Source: Paenibacillus sp. CF384 | Lineage (GTDB): Bacteria; Bacillota; Bacilli; Paenibacillales; Paenibacillaceae | Assembly (NCBI RefSeq): GCF_900106745.1 | Contig: NZ_FNNV01000009.1 | Span: forward strand, 124,001 to 188,000 | Direction: 5' to 3' | Length of the DNA stretch: 64,000 nucleotides | Shown here: piece after piece, positions 9,430 through 17,184 of the stretch | How positions within the stretch are numbered: position 1 is the stretch's first letter | Layout of the letters: every line of letters begins with the position of its first letter | The notes under the pieces: model-generated | Seen by the model: only the letters and a program-made list of their open reading frames with translations | What the model was told of the DNA's origin: nothing | The model's database searches: none | Program-made: the position numbers and the translations under genes

Positions 9430-9451
9430 GCTCTGGCCGCTCGGCCAGAGC
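9430..9451 (+). terminator. Strong hairpin after the binding-protein gene (attenuator or mRNA stabiliser)
   Basis: GCTCTGGC pairs with GCCAGAGC around the loop CGCTCG, followed by only a weak T-tract. It lies between the lipoprotein and the next gene of the same operon, the usual site for hairpins that keep binding-protein mRNA more abundant than downstream mRNA. Confidence 0.6.
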
Positions 9452-9482
9452 CTGTTTATTTCATCTTGAGAGGATGTTAATC

Positions 9483-10550
9483 ATGACGAAGAAACTTAAA
9501 GTAGGCGTAATTGGCGCAGGTGGAATTTTCCAATGGGCGCACTCCGAGCCTTTGAAAAACCACCCGGAGCTTGAAATCGTTGCAATTTGTGATATTGATC
9601 TGGAGAAAGCTAAAGCAGCGGCAGAGCAGCACGGCATTCCGCAAGCATTCAGCGACTACCGTGATGTTATCGCTCTTGCAGACGTTGATATTATCGATAT
9701 TTGCACGCCAAACCTCTTCCACTCCGAAATCGCCGTTGCCGCTCTTGAAGCAGGCAAGCATGTATTCTGCGAGAAACCGGATGCGGTTAGTCCGGAAGAA
9801 GCGCTCCGCATGAAAGAAGCTTCAGAGAAAAGCGGCAAAACGCTGATGGTTATGCGTAACAACCGTTTCCGTCCGGCTTCCCAGTACATCAAACGTTGGA
9901 TCGACCAAGGCAACTTGGGCGAAGCTTACGCGGGTCGTTGTGGATGGACACGTCGCCGCGGTATCCCAGGCAAAGGCGGCTGGTTCACGACCAAAGAATT
10001 GTCCGGCGGCGGACCGCTTATCGATCTTGGCGTTCACTTCATCGACTTGTCGATCTGGTTCATGGGCAATCCGAAACCGGTATCGGTTACGGGTGCAACG
10101 TACACGAAATTCGCGGATGCGGAAGATATTGCGGGCTCCGAGCACAGCAAGTTCGGTTCTAAATCCGAAGACGAGGGCACGTTCGATGTTGAGGATCTGG
10201 CAATCGGCTTTATCCGTTTCGACAACGGCGCATCGCTCCAAATCGAGTTCAGCTGGGCTTCGAACATCGAGCAAGAAGAGAACTTCGTTGAGCTGCGCGG
10301 TACGAAAGCCGGCTTCAAATTCAGCAACGGCAAGCTTGGCATCTTCGGTGAAGACCAAGGCGTCGTAACGGATATGGTTCCACACGTAGGTGAAGACAAT
10401 GGCGGACATGGTGCGAACCTGTATCACTTCGTCGATGTCATTCAAGGCCGCGAGAAACCGATCTTTACGATCGATCAAGGCGTAGACATGATCAAAATTT
10501 TGTCCGCGATCTATGAGTCGGCTCGTACAGGTTCTGAAGTTAAGCTGTAA
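9483..10550 (+). CDS. Gfo/Idh/MocA-family oxidoreductase (copy 2)
   Basis: 355 residues, about 41 differences from copy 1 at 281-1348. It shares the Rossmann motif GAGGIF, CEKPDAV and GGGPLIDLGVHFID. ATG 9483 is chosen over ATG 9474 because GAGAGG abuts 9474 but sits 9 bp before 9483. Both copies follow ABC transporter genes, which points to duplication of a transporter-dehydrogenase cassette or of the dehydrogenase alone. Differences cluster at surface-like positions such as residues 63-68, while the catalytic helix and the 143-187 region are nearly unchanged, so both copies probably act on the same or related substrates. Confidence 0.92.
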   Translation: MTKKLKVGVIGAGGIFQWAHSEPLKNHPELEIVAICDIDLEKAKAAAEQHGIPQAFSDYRDVIALADVDIIDICTPNLFHSEIAVAALEAGKHVFCEKPDAVSPEEALRMKEASEKSGKTLMVMRNNRFRPASQYIKRWIDQGNLGEAYAGRCGWTRRRGIPGKGGWFTTKELSGGGPLIDLGVHFIDLSIWFMGNPKPVSVTGATYTKFADAEDIAGSEHSKFGSKSEDEGTFDVEDLAIGFIRFDNGASLQIEFSWASNIEQEENFVELRGTKAGFKFSNGKLGIFGEDQGVVTDMVPHVGEDNGGHGANLYHFVDVIQGREKPIFTIDQGVDMIKILSAIYESARTGSEVKL

Positions 10551-10564
10551 CAGCAGATTGGTTT

Positions 10565-10590
10565 CCGTTCGAAGCCAAAGCTTCGAATGG
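10565..10590 (+). terminator. Hairpin after the dehydrogenase gene
   Basis: CCGTTCGAAGC (10565-10575) pairs with GCTTCGAATGG (10580-10590) with one G-T pair and loop CAAA. No T-tract follows, so it may act together with the next hairpin. Confidence 0.5.
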
Positions 10591-10617
10591 AGCATTCTGC
10601 TAGTGCAGTATATAAAT

Positions 10618-10661
10618 AGAAGCTCGTACCGTCCGTTTGGGCTGGTAGGGGCTTCTTCTTT
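10618..10661 (+). terminator. Probable Rho-independent terminator
   Basis: AGAAGCTCGTACC pairs with GGTAGGGGCTTCT with one mismatch, followed by TCTTTA. It would end the ABC/dehydrogenase operon before the hydroxyacid dehydrogenase gene. Confidence 0.6.
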
Positions 10662-10684
10662 ATGAGAAGGAGCGTGGGTAAGGG

Positions 10685-11650
10685 ATGAGCAGAAAGCTTG
10701 TATGCGTGTACGACTTGGAAACGAAGCACAGAGAACGCATCAGAGAAGCTGCGCCGGGGTTTAAGGTAGTATTCGGCGGCGATGCCGATGAGCAGGGGAT
10801 GTCGGAACATCTGGCCGAGGCTGAGATTATAGCAGGCTGGGATGATCATGCGGCTGCAAGCGCGCTGCGACCGGGTACAACGCTGCGCTGGGTGCAGGCT
10901 TGGGGCGCAGGCGTCGAGCAGATGCCATTCGAAGCTTTTGCCGCACATGGAATAACGCTGACCAACGCCAGCGGCGTTCATGCGAATGGGATATCGGAGA
11001 CCGTGCTCGGCATGATGCTTAGCTTTACGCGTAAGCTGCATTTGACGATGCGCAATCAAGTCGAGAAGAAATGGGATTGGCTTGGAGGCTTGGGCGAAAT
11101 TCACGGGAAGGTGCTCGGGATCGTAGGTGTCGGTGCGATCGGCGAGGAGCTTGCGAGGCTTACTAAGGTGTTCAATATGCGTGTAGTGGGAGTTCGGAAT
11201 TCCGGTAAGCCGTCCCCGTATGTGGACCATATGTACGGCTCCGATGGACTGGACACCGTGCTGCAGGAGAGCGACTATGTCGTGGTTACGCTGCCGATCA
11301 CGAAGGAAACCCATCATTTGTTTGACCTTGCAAAATTTAAGCAGATGAAGCCTTCCGCCTTCTTCGTTAACATTGGACGCGGAGGGACGGTTGTAACGGA
11401 AGATATGGTGGAGGCGCTGCGGTCCGGTGTCATTGCCGGAGCAGGGCTTGATGTGTTCGAGCAGGAGCCGCTGCCTGCGTCACATCCGCTTTGGGAGCTC
11501 GATAATGTCATTCTAACCCCGCATAACTCCGGTAATTCGATCTATTACACCGACCGTGCCGTTGATATTCTTGTTCATAATTTAGGCGTTTATGTGCGTG
11601 GCGAAGGGGATTCGATGCGCAACCTCGTTAGTTTGGCGAATCAGTACTAA
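10685..11650 (+). CDS. D-isomer-specific 2-hydroxyacid dehydrogenase
   Basis: 321 residues. The NAD-binding motif GIVGVGAIGEELA lies at about 138-150. The catalytic triad of the family is visible: Arg in NIGRGG (about 235), Glu in DVFEQEPLP (about 264) and His in LTPHNSG (about 283). GAGAAGGAG lies 12 bp before the ATG. It would reduce a 2-oxoacid or oxidise a D-2-hydroxyacid in the cytoplasm. It follows the dehydrogenase copy 2 operon after a likely terminator, so it may have its own promoter. Its stop is 20 bp from the stop of the convergent TetR gene. Confidence 0.88.
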   Translation: MSRKLVCVYDLETKHRERIREAAPGFKVVFGGDADEQGMSEHLAEAEIIAGWDDHAAASALRPGTTLRWVQAWGAGVEQMPFEAFAAHGITLTNASGVHANGISETVLGMMLSFTRKLHLTMRNQVEKKWDWLGGLGEIHGKVLGIVGVGAIGEELARLTKVFNMRVVGVRNSGKPSPYVDHMYGSDGLDTVLQESDYVVVTLPITKETHHLFDLAKFKQMKPSAFFVNIGRGGTVVTEDMVEALRSGVIAGAGLDVFEQEPLPASHPLWELDNVILTPHNSGNSIYYTDRAVDILVHNLGVYVRGEGDSMRNLVSLANQY

Positions 11651-11670
11651 GAGGGCAAGCAGTAACAAGG

Positions 11671-12564
11671 CTAGGAAGCTGATTTTAATTCGAACAGCTT
11701 CTCAAGCTGCCCCAGAATGGCTGTTAATTCATGCTGGGATTGCAATAGTCCGATAAGCGCGCGGACAAGCACCATTCGGGGCTTGTCCGCGTCTGCTTCT
11801 TCTCGTAGAAGAACGGCCGCGTCATGCAGCTCCGTCTTGATGCTGTTTGTAGCTTGGAGCTCATGAATGGTGGTTAACAATCTGGTGATTCCTTCGCTCA
11901 GCTGCTCCTCAGCAGGGACAGCAGACCCCTTCATCCCGCAGGCAACAAATTGAGTCATAATGTCCGATTCGAGAATGGGTTTACTCTTCGATTGAACAAG
12001 CCCGGCAACCATTTCGTCCATCCGCTCGACCACGAAAGCGGCCATTCGTTCATAATCGAATGGACTGCTAACTAGCTCTGTCATCACCATGTATTCCTTG
12101 ATGATGCCGATGTAGAGAGCAATCAGATCCCATTTATATATTTGAATGCCTGGGCCGTACGCATGAATAAGGCTTTCTTCCAAATAGACAAACATTTTCG
12201 AGCGAATTTGTTGAAGGAAAGAAGAAAAGGCACCATCTTCGTTAATCTTCAGTTCATAAAAGTCTTTTATACTGGATTTAAATGCCTTGAAGTTGATGAA
12301 TTGGTTCAAGGTTTCTTGCACGAAACGTGCTTTAGGCGACAGGGAACGATCCGCTTTAATACGGTCCACCTGCTCGAACATCAGCTGAAAGCGATGGCGA
12401 TAGACTTCAACAAGCAATTCCTCCTTGGAAGCAAAAAACTTATATAGGGATCCCTTAGCTATTCCGCAATCGTTCGCAATATCTTGAATGGAAGTAGCCT
12501 CAAACCCTTTTTGGGCAAATAACTGCATGGCAGATCCGATGATTTTATCTCTAAGCAAGCTCAA
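11671..12564 (-). CDS. TetR-family transcriptional regulator
   Basis: 297 residues, long for TetR (usually about 200). The N-terminal helix-turn-helix is typical: AMQLFAQKGFEATSIQDIA then GIAKGSLYKFFASKEELL (about residues 12-50). The rest is a helical ligand domain. It starts with TTG at 12564 with AGAGGA just before it. It is divergent from the EmrB-type pump at 12706, and the 141-bp gap holds three related GTGAC...CGGT elements, so it most likely represses the pump and itself and is released by a pump substrate. Confidence 0.88.
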   Translation of the reverse strand: MSLLRDKIIGSAMQLFAQKGFEATSIQDIANDCGIAKGSLYKFFASKEELLVEVYRHRFQLMFEQVDRIKADRSLSPKARFVQETLNQFINFKAFKSSIKDFYELKINEDGAFSSFLQQIRSKMFVYLEESLIHAYGPGIQIYKWDLIALYIGIIKEYMVMTELVSSPFDYERMAAFVVERMDEMVAGLVQSKSKPILESDIMTQFVACGMKGSAVPAEEQLSEGITRLLTTIHELQATNSIKTELHDAAVLLREEADADKPRMVLVRALIGLLQSQHELTAILGQLEKLFELKSAS

Positions 12565-12590
12565 GTGGCGTTCCTCTTTTCAGAAAAAGA

Positions 12591-12665
12591 TTGACAAGTG
12601 ACTGTCCGGTGTTGAGAATATTATATATCGTGACCTATCGGTTTTCAATAAAAACGGTTAGTCAC
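12591..12665 (+). promoter_or_regulatory. Pump promoter with three TetR-type half-site elements
   Basis: TTGACA (12591-12596) with GAGAAT (12614-12619) at 17 bp spacing forms a candidate promoter for the pump. GTGACTGTCCGGT (12598-12610) lies inside it; GTGACCTATCGGT follows at 12630-12642, and an inverted copy AACGGTTAGTCAC at 12653-12665 faces the second. The element overlapping the promoter fits repression by the divergent TetR protein. Confidence 0.55.
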
Positions 12666-12705
12666 AGGCACGACAATATGGATTTCATGGAGAGAAGGTA
12701 GAACG

Positions 12706-14178
12706 ATGTCAGCACCAACAGCACCAACATCATCATCCGAGTTTTCGATCAAGACCATCATCGCACCGCTAATGGCCGTAATCGTCGGCATGATCATGGT
12801 TATTCTGGACAGCACGGTCGTGAACGTAGCATTGGCGAAATTCCAGACCGAATTTGACGCAACCATCAACACGGTCCAGTGGACGTTCACAGGCTATACG
12901 CTTGCCCTGTCAGCTGTAATTCCCCTCGCCGGCTGGATGACCGATAAATTCGGCTCTAAACGCATATTCTTGATTACCATTGCGCTATTTACGATTGGTT
13001 CCGTGCTTTGCGGAGCTGCTCAAACGGTTGAACAGCTTATCGCGTTCCGTGTCATTCAAGGGCTCGGCGGCGGTATGGTTATGCCAATCGGTATGGCGAT
13101 AATTTTCCGTCTCGCACCGCAGGAGAAACGTGGCGCTGTCATGGGTATGCTCGGTATCCCGATGCTGCTTGCGCCGGCGCTCGGACCGATTCTCTCCGGC
13201 TGGCTGATCGAAGCGGTATCTTGGCACTGGATTTTCTTGATCAACCTGCCAATCGGTATTGTCGGTATGATTGTTGGGATCAAATATTTGCCGAATTTCG
13301 AGCAAAACAAAGCGCCTGCCCTTGATATCATTGGGATGATCCTAGCGCCAATCGCGTTCGCATCGCTTGCTTACGGCGTTAGTGAAGGCGGCCGCACAAG
13401 CTGGACTGCGGACAATACGTTAACCGGTTTGATCGTCGGCGGTATTGCTTTGCTCTTGTTCATCATCGTGGAGCTTCGTCACAAACAACCGCTTCTCGAA
13501 TTACGCGTATTCCGTTCCTCGGACTTTACACGCGGCACACTGCTTGTGTGGATCGTTCAGATCGCATTGTTCGGCGCTATGATTCTAATGCCGGTATTCC
13601 TGCAAACGATTCGGAATTATTCACCGCTAGAAACAGGTGTTATTATGCTTCCACAAGCGATCGGTTCGATGCTCTTCATGCCGATTGGCGGACGTTTGTT
13701 CGATCGAATCGGTGCTCGTCCGCTTGCGCTGGTCGGCCTTTCGCTTGTTGCCGGAGCGTTGTTCCTTCTTCATAACATCAACGTCGACACGCAGCTGATC
13801 ATGATCATTATCCCGCTATTCATGATCGGATCGGGCATGGGTTTAGCGATGATGTCTCTGAACACGCATGTACTGAATTCCGCGCCGCGTCATCTCGTTT
13901 CCCGTGTTACACCGCTGACGACGGCAGCACAACAAGTGGTCACATCGTTCGCGGTTGCCGGTCTGACCGGCTACATGACAACGCGCGCGGCCGATCATAT
14001 GACGGCAGGCGGCAATCAGATCGAAGCTGCAGTTAACGCCTACAGCGATACGTTTATGTTATCATTCGGTCTGGCCATCTTCGGCGTTGTGTTCAGTCTT
14101 ATTCTTCGCAAACCGAAGCCTCAGAAGGACATTGCAGGTACCGAGCAGGTTGATCCCGCTATGATGATGGGACATTAA
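12706..14178 (+). CDS. MFS drug/proton antiporter, DHA2 (EmrB/QacA) family
   Basis: 490 residues with about 14 hydrophobic helices. Motif C/D-like LDSTVVNVALAKF (about 28-40) and motif A WMTDKFGSKR (about 78-87) are those of 14-helix drug antiporters; GGMVMPIGMAIIFR follows helix 3. AGAGAAGG lies before the ATG. It is divergent from a TetR regulator, the standard arrangement for an inducible multidrug exporter. Substrate unknown. A strong terminator follows. Confidence 0.9.
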   Translation: MSAPTAPTSSSEFSIKTIIAPLMAVIVGMIMVILDSTVVNVALAKFQTEFDATINTVQWTFTGYTLALSAVIPLAGWMTDKFGSKRIFLITIALFTIGSVLCGAAQTVEQLIAFRVIQGLGGGMVMPIGMAIIFRLAPQEKRGAVMGMLGIPMLLAPALGPILSGWLIEAVSWHWIFLINLPIGIVGMIVGIKYLPNFEQNKAPALDIIGMILAPIAFASLAYGVSEGGRTSWTADNTLTGLIVGGIALLLFIIVELRHKQPLLELRVFRSSDFTRGTLLVWIVQIALFGAMILMPVFLQTIRNYSPLETGVIMLPQAIGSMLFMPIGGRLFDRIGARPLALVGLSLVAGALFLLHNINVDTQLIMIIIPLFMIGSGMGLAMMSLNTHVLNSAPRHLVSRVTPLTTAAQQVVTSFAVAGLTGYMTTRAADHMTAGGNQIEAAVNAYSDTFMLSFGLAIFGVVFSLILRKPKPQKDIAGTEQVDPAMMMGH

Positions 14179-14202
14179 TCGTAACTTGTTGCCTTGCATA
14201 AC

Positions 14203-14248
14203 AAAAGCTGCTCCTCAGCGTCGTGAGACGATGGGGAGCAGCTTTTTG
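14203..14248. terminator. Bidirectional terminator
   Basis: AAAAGCTGCTCC pairs with GGAGCAGCTTTT. There is a T-run on the plus strand and an A-run at the left arm, so it can serve both the MFS gene and the convergent PAP2 gene. Confidence 0.85.
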
Positions 14249-14253
14249 CTCTT

Positions 14254-14892
14254 CTACATATTTGCGCGCTGTGTCATTGGTTTCCGCTTGCCAACCGTAG
14301 AGGAGCGTTCGATCATAGTGACAAGTCGGTAGACGACATCGGCGAGAATGATGCCGGCGAACGCATCGAAAATGACATGCTGTTTGATAAAGAAAGTGGA
14401 GACGATAATAATCGAAGACATTCCGTAAATCAGCGTCTGGTTGATGCGGTTACGGAAACTGCTGTTGTACAGAGCTTTCATCACCATGTAGCTGGAGAAG
14501 CAGTGAATGCTCGGGAAGCAGTTGAATGGTTCATCTCGCCCATACACATAACCCAGCAGGCGGGTAAATGGATCGGTTCCGACCAGTTCCGGCCGAGGTA
14601 CAGTCGTTTGGAAGACAAGGTAGATGCCATAACAGATCAGTGCGCAAACCACATATGTGATGAGCGAGCGCCTGTATACGGCGGGGTCCTTGATGAAGAA
14701 ATAGACCAAACACAAATAAATATAAAAGATCCAAACGGAATAAGGCAGTACAAAAATTTTGACTAGCGGAATGGCTCGGTCCAGATCAGTCACCAGGCTG
14801 TAGACTTGGGCGCCGGGTCTATTCGTTAACGCATATAGCCAGCCCATAATCGGAAAAACGAGCATACTGATCAATGGCAGAAAACGTTTCAT
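14254..14892 (-). CDS. PAP2-superfamily membrane phosphatase/phosphotransferase
   Basis: 212 residues with about six hydrophobic helices. PAP2 signatures: TTVPRPEL (about residue 106), NCFPSIHCFSSY (PSxH with catalytic His) and QHVIFDAFAGIILADV near the C-terminus (second catalytic His and Asp). This order matches the PAP2_3/inositol-phosphotransferase-like branch rather than classical PAP2. The Met at 14892 is chosen over one eight codons upstream because GGGGAGG ends about 6 bp before it. It probably acts on phospholipid or isoprenoid head groups at the outer membrane face. It is divergent from the two-component system at 15019. Confidence 0.82.
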   Translation of the reverse strand: MKRFLPLISMLVFPIMGWLYALTNRPGAQVYSLVTDLDRAIPLVKIFVLPYSVWIFYIYLCLVYFFIKDPAVYRRSLITYVVCALICYGIYLVFQTTVPRPELVGTDPFTRLLGYVYGRDEPFNCFPSIHCFSSYMVMKALYNSSFRNRINQTLIYGMSSIIIVSTFFIKQHVIFDAFAGIILADVVYRLVTMIERSSTVGKRKPMTQRANM

Positions 14893-15018
14893 TGGATCCT
14901 CCCCTGAAAAAAGCATGAAGATAACTCTAGCAACTCATCTAGCAATCTTGTAATAATAAGATATTGTGATTGCGGATGCAAGCACTAAAAGCATACAAAA
15001 ATGTGAGGCGGTTCATGA

Positions 15019-15702
15019 ATGGTCAAAATAGCTCTGGTCGATGATGATGTACATATTCGGGAGTTGGTCAGACTTTATTTAAGCGACGAAGGTTTTGAAA
15101 TTGTGGAATTCGCAAATGGTGAAGATGCATGGCTCTATGTCAAAGAAAATGTCGTGGACATGGTCATCTTGGACATCATGATGCCGCGAATGGACGGCTA
15201 TGAATTGTGCAGGAAGCTGCGGGAATCAGGCGATATGCCTATTCTCATGATAACAGCCAAAGGAGAATCTGAGGAGAAAATTAAAGGATTCCAGCTTGGC
15301 ACCGACGATTATGTGACAAAGCCCTTCGACCCAATGGAGCTCGTGGTACGGGTTAAAGCACTGCTAAAGCGATATCGGATAACCGCTTCCCAGATGGTCA
15401 CGATTGGGAGCATCGTGCTGGACCGGATCGGCTACCAGGTGATTTTGAAGCATACGGATACGGCTCTCACCATACCGCTTAAAGAATTCGAGTTGTTATA
15501 CAAATTGGCGAGCCATCCGGGACAATTGTTTACGCGGGCTACTTTAATCGAACAGATATGGGGCTTCGAATATGAGGGCGATGAGCGAACGGTGGATGTG
15601 CATATCAAACGATTAAGGGAACGCTTTGCAGAATATGAAACAGCGTTCCGAATTGTGACACTTCGCGGACTCGGCTACAGGCTAGAGGTTCTCCATGATT
15701 AA
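15019..15702 (+). CDS. Two-component response regulator, OmpR/PhoB family
   Basis: 227 residues. The receiver domain has acidic residues at 8-10, phospho-acceptor Asp52 in VILDIMMPRMDG, Thr in MITAKGE and Lys in TKPFDP. The C-terminal winged helix (about 130-225) contains the ELLYKLASHPGQLFTR and RTVDVHIKRLRERF helices. It overlaps the kinase gene by 8 bp (ATGATTAA), so the two are co-translated. With the RND transporter following the kinase, it probably controls a cell-envelope or antibiotic stress response. Confidence 0.93.
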   Translation: MVKIALVDDDVHIRELVRLYLSDEGFEIVEFANGEDAWLYVKENVVDMVILDIMMPRMDGYELCRKLRESGDMPILMITAKGESEEKIKGFQLGTDDYVTKPFDPMELVVRVKALLKRYRITASQMVTIGSIVLDRIGYQVILKHTDTALTIPLKEFELLYKLASHPGQLFTRATLIEQIWGFEYEGDERTVDVHIKRLRERFAEYETAFRIVTLRGLGYRLEVLHD

Positions 15703-17110
15703 GTCGCTATATGTCCGTACGGTGTTGGTATTCGTCGGCGTTGTCATCGCGAGCTTGATCTTTGCCTTCTTCTTGGCTACTAGGCTATACAGCACCAACA
15801 TTAAGGAGCTGGGGGAAGAACAGCTGATTGAAAGCGGCAAACGCATCATCATGATGATCCAGAAAGCGCCCGAAGCGCAATCGGCCGCCAGCTTGGATGA
15901 AGTAACGAGCAATATCGTGCTGATCCCGGTATTCAAAGTGAAAATCGTCGACGAACATGGCATCGCAGTGAAATACGGCAACGTAAGCGATCTTGGCGCG
16001 CAATTTCATGTTACAACCGAACAATACGAGCATGTCATTCGAGGCGGCATTTTTAGAGGTACCGTTGCAGCGTTTCCCGGGGACAGACATGGCCCGGAAA
16101 CGGCATTGATCGGACTGCCGTTCGAATTTCGCGATCATCCCTATGCTTTGTTTGTTTCGCCCGAATTGAATGATTTGCTGGATGTCTTTCGCCGTGTCAT
16201 GTTGACCGTCCTGTTCAGTGTGCTTGCTATGGGCAGTCTGCTGATCCTGCTCGCTTCGCGGTTTATCGTCAAGCCGCTTCAGCGTTTGACGCGCGCGACC
16301 AAACGGATGGCGCAAGGCGACTTCGGCATCAAGCTCCAAACGAAACGGAAGGATGAGATCGGCGTTCTGACCGCCAGCTTCAACGAGATGGCGAAGTCGC
16401 TCCGTATGCTGGACCAGATGCGCTCCGACTTCGTGAACAATGTCGCGCATGAGTTTCAATCGCCCCTTACATCCATTACCGGATTCTCGAAAGCGCTGCG
16501 GACGAAACCGATGGATGAATCCGGACGCCAGCATTATTTGATGATTATCGAAGAGGAAAGCCAGCGGCTCGCAAGACTGAGCGCGAATTTGCTGCGATTA
16601 TCGGTCCTCCAGCAGGATCAAGGACCTGTTCATCCGACCTCTTATCGATTGGATGAGCAAATTCGCCGCATCATTATTGCCAGCGAGCCGCAGTGGAGCG
16701 TTCGCGGGATCGAATTCGAGCTTGAGCTTGAAGATTTGACCATCCAGGGGGACGAGGATAGTTTGGATCAGGTGTGGCATAATTTGATTAGCAACAGTAT
16801 CAAGTTCTCACAGGATAAGGGCTGCATTGGGATTAGGCTGCAACAAGTCGGCGAGATGGCTGTCATTACGGTACGAGACCATGGAATAGGAATTCCGCAG
16901 GAGGAGCAGCAGCATATCTTCACCTCTTTTTACAAAGTGGATAAATCAAGGGATTATGCTGTTAAAGGAAATGGGCTGGGCCTTTCAATCGTGAAACGAA
17001 TTGTCGATCTGCATCATGGCGAAATTGCGGTCACAAGCCTACCGGGCGTAGAAACGGTATTTACGGTCTGGCTGCCGCTGGAAGTTGGGGGCATAAGTCG
17101 TAAATTGTAA
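15695..17110 (+). CDS. Sensor histidine kinase
   Basis: 471 residues. TM helix at about 9-30, an extracellular domain of about 135 residues, TM at about 167-188, HAMP (about 190-240), HisKA with phospho-acceptor His252 in NNVAHEFQSPLTS, N box in WHNLISNSIKFS, and G1/G2 boxes DHGIGIP and GNGLGLSIVKRI. Membrane sensor that phosphorylates the regulator encoded just upstream. The RND transporter starts 75 bp downstream and is a likely regulon member. Confidence 0.93.
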   Translation: MIKSLYVRTVLVFVGVVIASLIFAFFLATRLYSTNIKELGEEQLIESGKRIIMMIQKAPEAQSAASLDEVTSNIVLIPVFKVKIVDEHGIAVKYGNVSDLGAQFHVTTEQYEHVIRGGIFRGTVAAFPGDRHGPETALIGLPFEFRDHPYALFVSPELNDLLDVFRRVMLTVLFSVLAMGSLLILLASRFIVKPLQRLTRATKRMAQGDFGIKLQTKRKDEIGVLTASFNEMAKSLRMLDQMRSDFVNNVAHEFQSPLTSITGFSKALRTKPMDESGRQHYLMIIEEESQRLARLSANLLRLSVLQQDQGPVHPTSYRLDEQIRRIIIASEPQWSVRGIEFELELEDLTIQGDEDSLDQVWHNLISNSIKFSQDKGCIGIRLQQVGEMAVITVRDHGIGIPQEEQQHIFTSFYKVDKSRDYAVKGNGLGLSIVKRIVDLHHGEIAVTSLPGVETVFTVWLPLEVGGISRKL

Positions 17111-17184
17111 TGTCCAGTACATATTCAGTTCAAACTTCTCCTGTATACTGACCTCCAGATAGAGAAAGAGGAGAGATAACATTC

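Noticed and set aside
9822..10595. Long antisense frame opposite dehydrogenase copy 2
   Set aside because: A shadow of the highly biased codons of the sense gene; the sense product has clear family motifs. Several similar antisense frames were discarded for the same reason.
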